Positions 58,834 through 64,000 of a DNA stretch of 64,000 nucleotides are shown one piece after another. The position numbers and the translations under genes are program-made. The notes under the pieces were generated by a model. That model searched no databases. It saw only the letters and a program-made list of their open reading frames with translations, and was not told the origin of the DNA. Source of the stretch: Sphingomonas glacialis (lineage in GTDB: Bacteria > Pseudomonadota > Alphaproteobacteria > Sphingomonadales > Sphingomonadaceae); contig NZ_RCZC01000002.1 in NCBI RefSeq assembly GCF_006439055.1, positions 464,106-528,105 of the forward strand. Direction: 5' to 3'. Position 1 is the stretch's first letter; every line of letters begins with the position of its first letter.

Positions 58834-59607
58834 ATGATCGGCCACCGAAATTTCATCGCCCGCGTCATAGCGCGACCGCGGACCTGGGGGCTGATCGTCT
58901 TCCTGTGCGCGGCAGCCTTGCTGGCAACGCTGATCGTGCGCGCGCAAAGCTCGGCGAGCGTCGTTCGCGCCGACCCCGATGCGATCCTGGCAGACCCCCA
59001 GCTCCGCAGCGCCGCGCTCGCCGCCGGCAAGTCCGTCTTCGTGCAATATTGCGCCGGGTGTCACGGCGTGACCGGCAAGGGCGACAAGACGCTCGGCGCA
59101 CCCGACCTGACCGACGACGACCATCTCTACGGCACCGGCACCGTCGCGCAGATCGAGGACATCGCGCGCTATGGCATCCGCGCGGGCAACAAGCATGGCT
59201 GGAACCTCGCGGTGATGCCGGCCTATGCGCAGAAGATCCCCGACGCCGCCGAGCCCTTGCCGCCGCAGACCCCGGCACAGATCGAGGGACTGACCCAGTT
59301 CCTGCTCAACTTCACCGGGCGCGCGACCGACCAGGCCGCGGTCGCGCGCGGGCGCGACGCCTATACCACGGCCGGCTGCTGGGACTGCCATGGCCGCGAC
59401 CTTGCCGGCGACATCGCGATCGGCGCCCCCGCGCTGACCGACGATATCTGGCTCTATGGCGGCAGCCCCGACGACATTCGCCGCACGCTGACCCGCGGCC
59501 GCGCCGGGGTCAGCCCGGCCTTCGCCCACACGCTGACCGCAGCGCAATTGCGCAGTGTCGCGGTCTATGTCGCCGCGCTGGCGCCCAATCGACAGGACAG
59601 GAAATGA
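58834..59607 (+). CDS. membrane-anchored dihaem cytochrome c
   Basis: A 257-residue protein with an N-terminal anchor (WGLIVFLCAAALLATLIV at ~17-35) and two haem c sites: CAGCH at ~75 and CWDCH at ~185. Methionines in AVMPAYAQK and the second domain can be axial ligands. The two-domain layout resembles the CcoP/FixP subunit of cbb3 oxidase, but no oxidase genes are nearby. It starts a three-gene operon, overlapping the PPIase gene by ATGA. Confidence 0.9.
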   Translation: MIGHRNFIARVIARPRTWGLIVFLCAAALLATLIVRAQSSASVVRADPDAILADPQLRSAALAAGKSVFVQYCAGCHGVTGKGDKTLGAPDLTDDDHLYGTGTVAQIEDIARYGIRAGNKHGWNLAVMPAYAQKIPDAAEPLPPQTPAQIEGLTQFLLNFTGRATDQAAVARGRDAYTTAGCWDCHGRDLAGDIAIGAPALTDDIWLYGGSPDDIRRTLTRGRAGVSPAFAHTLTAAQLRSVAVYVAALAPNRQDRK

Positions 59608-60503
59608 TCGAGCAAGCCTCGTCCCCGCCGGCGTTCGACGGGCCGATCCGGGATATTCGCCAGCCGGTAAGCCGCCGCTCGATCCTGCTCGCCGCGATCG
59701 GTGCGCTGATCGGGCTCGCACTGGCGGGCTATGGCCTCTTCACCGCGCAGGGGACGCGCACCGCGTCGGTCCCGGCCGAGGATGCCGCGCTGGTCAACAA
59801 CGTGCCGGTGCTGCGCGCCGACCTGATCGCGCAGGCGACCGCGCTCTACACCCTGCCCTACGGGCAGATCACGCAGGCGCAGAAGCAGAAGGTGCTCGAC
59901 GGCATGATCCGCGAGGAGCTGTACGTCCAGCGCGGAGTCGAGATGGGGCTGCCCAATGACGATATCGATGTCCGCCAGGCGCTTGTTCAGGCGACCGAAG
60001 GACAGATCGCGCAGGACGCGATGACCGCCAAGCCGTCTGAGGCCGAACTCGCCGCCTGGTACGCCGCGCATCGCGGGCACTATGCGAGCGAAGGCATGAT
60101 GACGCTGCACGAATGGCTGCTGCCGCGCGGCGCCGATGACGCGAAGGTCGTGGCGGCGTTGCGGAGCGGTGCGGCGCCCGCAGCACTCGGCCTCAAGACG
60201 ACGGGTCGCGTCGACGACGGCGAGGAGTTCTACTTCGCCGCCGAAGAACATCTCGGCAAGCCGATCTTTGCGGTCGCGCGGCGGCTCGCCGACGGGGCGG
60301 TGTCCGATCCGATCGCCGCGCCCGACGGGCTGCAAATCGTGCAGATGGTCAAGAACACGCATCCGATCGCTACGCCATACGCCGACGCACGCGATCAGGT
60401 GTTGCGCGACTTCCTCGCCGACAAGGTCACGCGGTTGCAGGACGGCAACAAGCGCTTCCTCAAGAAACGCGCCGACATCAAGATCGCCACGGATCTGCGA
60501 TGA
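59604..60503 (+). CDS. peptidylprolyl isomerase, parvulin/SurA-like
   Basis: A 299-residue membrane-anchored foldase: anchor at ~28-46 (ILLAAIGALIGLALAGYGLF), an N-terminal helical chaperone segment (KQKVLDGMIREELYVQRGVEMGLP) and a parvulin-like domain from ~150 with LHEWLLPR and AVSDPIAAPDGLQIVQM. Faces the periplasm, so it may fold or mature a partner such as the cytochrome or the HupE-like protein. Overlaps both neighbours by four bases. Confidence 0.85.
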   Translation: MIEQASSPPAFDGPIRDIRQPVSRRSILLAAIGALIGLALAGYGLFTAQGTRTASVPAEDAALVNNVPVLRADLIAQATALYTLPYGQITQAQKQKVLDGMIREELYVQRGVEMGLPNDDIDVRQALVQATEGQIAQDAMTAKPSEAELAAWYAAHRGHYASEGMMTLHEWLLPRGADDAKVVAALRSGAAPAALGLKTTGRVDDGEEFYFAAEEHLGKPIFAVARRLADGAVSDPIAAPDGLQIVQMVKNTHPIATPYADARDQVLRDFLADKVTRLQDGNKRFLKKRADIKIATDLR

Positions 60504-61708
60504 TGGCGCACATGATCGGCCGGTTCCTGGCGCTGGCGGCGGCGTTCCTCTCGCTCGCGACCGCGGCGGACGCGCATACGCGCTCCGAATCGCATACGAC
60601 CTGGCTGGTCGATGGCAGTTCGGTCCACCTCACCTTCTCGGTCTCAGACCTCGAGGCGCGCCGCCTGACGTCCGACCGCCGACCGCCCAACAATCCGCAA
60701 CTGATTGCCTATCTGGTGCCGAGGCTCGGCGCATCGGCTGACGGCAAGGCGTGCAAGCTGGCGGGCAAGCCTCGCCCGGTCGCGGCGGTCACCGGCTATC
60801 GGCGCGTCGAGTTCCTCTTCGACTGCCCCTCGACCGAGGGAATCGTGCTGCGCGACTCCGCATTCTTCGAACTCGTGCCGACGCATGTGAACCTGGCGCA
60901 AATCCAGACGGTCAAGGGTGACTTCGCCGAGGAAGTGCTCACCGCCGACGCGCAGACGATCGACATGAGCAAGGCGAAGGGCGGCGAGATCGAGGGGGCG
61001 GGCCTGCTCACCTTCGTCAAGATGGGCATCATGCACATCTTCACCGGCATCGATCATATGAGCTTCCTGCTCGGACTGGTGCTGATTTCGCGCCGCTTCA
61101 AGGACCTGATCTTCGTCATCACCGGGTTTACGATCGGCCACAGCCTCACGCTGGCGCTGGCCGTGACGGGGGTGATCCGCCCGCATGCCGAATTCATCGA
61201 CGCGCTGGTCGCGCTCACGATCGCGCTGATCGGCGTGGAGAATCTCGCGGTGCAGGTGCAGCGCCCCAAGCTGTTCGCGCTGTGGACCGCAGGCGTGCTG
61301 TTCGCCATGGCCGGGCTCAAGCTGGTCGGGATCGGGCTGCTGCCGTTCACGCTGCTGCTCGGCGCCGGGCTGTTCGCGTCGAACTATCTGATGATCGCGG
61401 GCTATGTCCGCGACGCGGGGCGGCTGCGGCTGGTCATCACGCTGATCTTCGGGCTGATCCACGGCTTCGGTTTCGCCGCCGATCTGCTCAACGAAGCGAT
61501 CCCGCCGGCCAAGCTCGCCGAACTGCTCGTTGGCTTCAATCTCGGGGTCGAGGCCGGCCAGCTCACCGTGGTCACGGTGTTGGTGGGAATCGTCACCGTG
61601 CTGCGCCGCCTTAAGCTCGCGCTACCGCGGCCGATCGTGGTCGATGTCGGCGCGTCGGGGCTGATCCTGATCGGCATGTACTGGTTCATCAGCCGCAGCT
61701 TTGGATGA
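60500..61708 (+). CDS. HupE/UreJ family membrane protein
   Basis: A 402-residue protein with a signal peptide (LALAAAFLSLATAADAH), a periplasmic domain of ~140 residues and then seven or so membrane helices. The HupE/UreJ_2 signature is seen at GIMHIFTGIDHMSFLLGLVLIS, FTIGHSLTLALAVTG, GVENLAVQ and IFGLIHGFGFAADL, all with His suited to metal binding. HupE and UreJ are nickel permeases, but this long form with an N-terminal domain is uncharacterised; metals other than nickel are possible. Last gene of the operon, followed by a strong hairpin. Confidence 0.9.
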   Translation: MMAHMIGRFLALAAAFLSLATAADAHTRSESHTTWLVDGSSVHLTFSVSDLEARRLTSDRRPPNNPQLIAYLVPRLGASADGKACKLAGKPRPVAAVTGYRRVEFLFDCPSTEGIVLRDSAFFELVPTHVNLAQIQTVKGDFAEEVLTADAQTIDMSKAKGGEIEGAGLLTFVKMGIMHIFTGIDHMSFLLGLVLISRRFKDLIFVITGFTIGHSLTLALAVTGVIRPHAEFIDALVALTIALIGVENLAVQVQRPKLFALWTAGVLFAMAGLKLVGIGLLPFTLLLGAGLFASNYLMIAGYVRDAGRLRLVITLIFGLIHGFGFAADLLNEAIPPAKLAELLVGFNLGVEAGQLTVVTVLVGIVTVLRRLKLALPRPIVVDVGASGLILIGMYWFISRSFG

Positions 61709-61721
61709 CGCTCACGAAAAG

Positions 61722-61749
61722 GCCGCCCGCGCTGGATAGCGCGGGCGGC
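61722..61749. terminator. bidirectional hairpin between convergent genes
   Basis: GCCGCCCGCGCT (61722-61733) pairs perfectly with AGCGCGGGCGGC (61738-61749) around GGAT. On the minus strand it is followed by CTTTTCG; on the plus strand by TTCGAG. It ends the HupE operon and, read the other way, the acetoacetate-decarboxylase-family unit. Confidence 0.8.
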
Positions 61750-61778
61750 TTCGAGTGTCAGCGATTGCGGCTATCCGA

Positions 61779-62672
61779 TCAGGCCGGCTCGACCACGCGA
61801 TGCGAGTTCATCGCGACCCCGATGCCGGGCCCGGTGAACTGCACCATTTCCGCATCGACATATTCGAGCACGTCGAGATCGGCGATGCCATTCACGATCT
61901 TGAACGACAGCGGCAGCTGTTCGAACGTGGCAGGGTGCCAGTTGAGCGCGCCCTTGCCGGTCCAGCGGCGGAATTCGAAATCATCGAAATTGATGTTCAC
62001 CAGCGCACCGCCGCTGCCAGCCGGCGCAGCCGATGTGGTGACATGGGCAACGTCGGCGCCTTCGCGCCCGCCTGGGCTCGTGCGCGGGAAGTACTTATAA
62101 TACATCTGCGCACCGCCGTCGGATCCGGGCAGCTGCTTCTTGGGGTTCTGCTCCTCGACGAGATCCGACAAGGTGATGTCGAATAAGGTGTGGTCGTACC
62201 ACCCTGCATCGCAGCTCGCGCGGCCCGCCGCCTCGTCCCAGGCGATCTCGCTGAAGTTCGCGAACATCTTGGGGAAGCCGAGCTCTTCGCGGCCGGTCAT
62301 GATCGCGTCGGGCAGCCCCTCCCAGATGATCGGGCACAAGGCGCCGTCGAGCTGCTCGGTCTTGCCCTGATAGCTGACCGGGAAATCGACCGAGAGGATG
62401 CCGTAGCCGCGCCCGGCGAGCCAATAGAGATCCTTGAACCATGCGCAGCTGACCGAGACGATCGGATCGCCGCGCAGGCTGAAACCGGCGGGCAGCAGCT
62501 TCTCGAGCTTCGCCGGATCGGTGCGATAGCTGAGCTTCATCCATTGCGCGGTCATCCGGCCGGCTTCCTCGGGGGTCCACATCCGTCCGTCGGGATGTTG
62601 GCGCGGGCCGGGGGCGGGACCGAACATGATCGGCATACGATAACGCGAACCAGGGTTAGGGATGAAAGGCAT
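61779..62672 (-). CDS. acetoacetate decarboxylase family protein
   Basis: A 297-residue ADC-fold protein. Patterns MKLSYRTDPAKLEKLLPAGFSL, DFPVSYQGKTEQLDGALCPIIWEGLPDAIMTGREELGFPKMFAN in parts, and DDFEFRRWTGKGALNWHP match the family's larger, ring-cleavage-linked branch. GREELGFPK carries the Glu and Lys region; whether the Schiff-base Lys is retained is uncertain. It may decarboxylate or hydrate a ring-cleavage product. It is downstream of the MhpA-type gene on the same strand (77 bp). Confidence 0.85.
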   Translation of the reverse strand: MPFIPNPGSRYRMPIMFGPAPGPRQHPDGRMWTPEEAGRMTAQWMKLSYRTDPAKLEKLLPAGFSLRGDPIVSVSCAWFKDLYWLAGRGYGILSVDFPVSYQGKTEQLDGALCPIIWEGLPDAIMTGREELGFPKMFANFSEIAWDEAAGRASCDAGWYDHTLFDITLSDLVEEQNPKKQLPGSDGGAQMYYKYFPRTSPGGREGADVAHVTTSAAPAGSGGALVNINFDDFEFRRWTGKGALNWHPATFEQLPLSFKIVNGIADLDVLEYVDAEMVQFTGPGIGVAMNSHRVVEPA

Positions 62673-62749
62673 CGTTTTACTCCAGTGGAAACACGGTTGG
62701 TTAGGTCGAATCGTCAGGGCGGGCGGTGGCTGAAACACCGCCCGCGGGC

Positions 62750-64000
62750 TCAGGTCAGCGCTTGGTCACGCTGCACACCCGATCGGTCTTTCTCGCGCCA
62801 CAGCGCCTGCAGCTCAGCGGGATCGCCCGTCCCGAAGATGTGGCGATCGGGTCGGATGAGCACGGCCTCGGTCCCGGCCGCCTCGAACCATTGCTCGAGC
62901 GGCTCGCTGAAATCGGCCAGCTCGGGCGATGCCAGATCCAGCGTGCGGACCTGCGATGGGGCGTCATCCCCGGAGGAGCGCCGGATCAGCACCGCATCCA
63001 GTCCGAACAGCGTATCGAGGTGCGTGCCATCGGCCGCGACTGGCTGCGGGAACAGCGCGCCCGCAAATGGCGTATCGGTCAAATGCCCGCTGACGAGGTC
63101 GGGATAGGCGACCGAGACGTCCTGTGCGCCAGAGGCCTTGCGCGCGAGCATGTCGCGATCGCGCGCCGCGGCGCCATGTTCGTCGAGCATGCAGACGATC
63201 TGCCCCATCGCGACCGCGGTGGCGATGATCGCGCGAACGTGTGGCTCGCGTTCCTGCTGATAGCTGTCGAGGATCGACTCCGCAGCCTCGCCGCGCACGA
63301 TCGCGGCGATCTTCCACGCGAGATTGGCGGCATCGCGAATGCCCGAACACATGCCCTGCCCCGCGAACGGCGGCATCTGGTGCGCCGCATCGCCGGCGAG
63401 CAACACGCGGCCGTGGCGCCACTGCTCGGCGACCAGCGCGTGGAAGCGATACACCGCCTTGCGCTCGATCTGGACGCGGTCGCCGCATTTCCACGGCGCG
63501 AGCAGTTCCTGGATCATGGCGTCGTCCAGCATCTGTTCGGGCGTTTCGCCGGGCTTGAGCATGAACTCCCAGCGGAAGCGCTTGCCGCTCATCGCGAGGT
63601 GCGTGACCGGGCGCCGCGGATCGCAGATCTGCTGGCACAGCACCGGCAGGTCGGCGCAATCCTCGATGATCGTGTCGAGCACCAGCCACGGCTCGTCGAA
63701 CTTGTAATCGTCAAGCTTGATGCCGAGCGCTTCGCGGACGGGGCTCCACGAGCCATCGCAGCCGATCACGTAGCGCGCGCGGATCTGCCGTGCCCCGGCT
63801 TCGTCGCGCACATCGACCGTGACGCCGTCCGAATCCTGCACGAGCCCCTCGAACGCTACGCCGAGATCGAGTCGCACCCCGAGTTCGCCGAGCCGATCGC
63901 GCAGCACCTGTTCGACCCCCGGCTGATGCAGCGCATAGGTCTCCGCCCAGCCGAAGCGCCCGACCGGCAGGACCGGGAAATCGAGCAGCACCTCGCCGCG
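62750..64000 (-). CDS. MhpA-type FAD-dependent aromatic hydroxylase (partial)
   Basis: The 3' ~415 codons of a flavin hydroxylase; the N-terminal FAD motif lies beyond the window edge. Visible are the DG motif YVIGCDGSWSPVREALGI, VLLAGDAAHQMPPFAGQGMCSGIRDAANLAWKI (FAD-binding GD motif) and the C-terminal thioredoxin-like domain with LIRPDRHIFG. This fits 3-(3-hydroxyphenyl)propionate hydroxylase and relatives, which put a second hydroxyl on a phenol before ring cleavage. Substrate not certain. Confidence 0.9.
   Translation of the reverse strand, partial: RGEVLLDFPVLPVGRFGWAETYALHQPGVEQVLRDRLGELGVRLDLGVAFEGLVQDSDGVTVDVRDEAGARQIRARYVIGCDGSWSPVREALGIKLDDYKFDEPWLVLDTIIEDCADLPVLCQQICDPRRPVTHLAMSGKRFRWEFMLKPGETPEQMLDDAMIQELLAPWKCGDRVQIERKAVYRFHALVAEQWRHGRVLLAGDAAHQMPPFAGQGMCSGIRDAANLAWKIAAIVRGEAAESILDSYQQEREPHVRAIIATAVAMGQIVCMLDEHGAAARDRDMLARKASGAQDVSVAYPDLVSGHLTDTPFAGALFPQPVAADGTHLDTLFGLDAVLIRRSSGDDAPSQVRTLDLASPELADFSEPLEQWFEAAGTEAVLIRPDRHIFGTGDPAELQALWREKDRSGVQRDQALT

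Overview
The window looks like a chromosomal segment of a GC-rich alphaproteobacterium, most likely Sphingomonas or a close relative. The grounds are the aroA-cmk-rpsA-ihfB gene order, a CP4-type AroA, a FYDLN-acid (TIGR02300) protein, many TonB-dependent receptors, and a Sphingobium-type protocatechuate 4,5-cleavage (lig) pathway. This is read from protein sequence only; no database search was run.

Layout. 1-4.5 kb: a FecI/FecR/STN-TonB receptor signalling unit. 4.9-7.0 kb: an aldolase remnant, a thiolase and an HxlR regulator. 7.3-13.3 kb: housekeeping core (tRNA-Ala, TIGR02300 protein, aroA, cmk, rpsA, ihfB, tRNA-Leu) with a parDE toxin-antitoxin pair between cmk and rpsA. 13.7-17 kb: accessory genes (DUF2161 nuclease-fold protein, a GNAT / DUF6916 / tail-collar group). 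17.0-25.5 kb: an AT-rich non-coding stretch, then a ~2450-residue autotransporter adhesin with an exact 522-bp tandem repeat and an orphan barrel remnant behind it. rpsU lies at 26.1 kb.

26.7-37.7 kb is a little-known, probably catabolic region. It holds two alpha/beta hydrolases with His at the nucleophile position, a GntR/UTRA regulator, a lipocalin-like protein, two unknown proteins, a methyltransferase, a GST and a carboxymuconolactone-decarboxylase-like protein. Three transcription units there start with the same palindrome (core TTGTCCGGACAA), which suggests one regulon. One of the three is decaying: it has a nonsense codon in a FAD oxidase gene and a deletion that joined a quinone oxidoreductase gene to an MFS gene. 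37.7-41.8 kb: LeuCD-like dehydratase, a second GntR/UTRA regulator and a family III CoA-transferase, with an 18-bp perfect palindrome in the divergent promoter.

42.6-54 kb encodes a complete route from 4-hydroxybenzoate to pyruvate and oxaloacetate: PobA, LigAB, LigC, LigI, LigU, LigJ and LigK, plus a VanA-type demethylase, a DUF1932 dehydrogenase and an aldo/keto reductase. The genes form two divergent operons around a LysR regulator that has two DNA-binding domains. 54-61.7 kb: a TonB receptor, cytochrome b561, a frameshifted membrane-bound winged-helix regulator, and a dihaem cytochrome c / PPIase / HupE-UreJ operon of unknown purpose. The window ends with an acetoacetate-decarboxylase-family gene and a truncated MhpA-type flavin hydroxylase gene.
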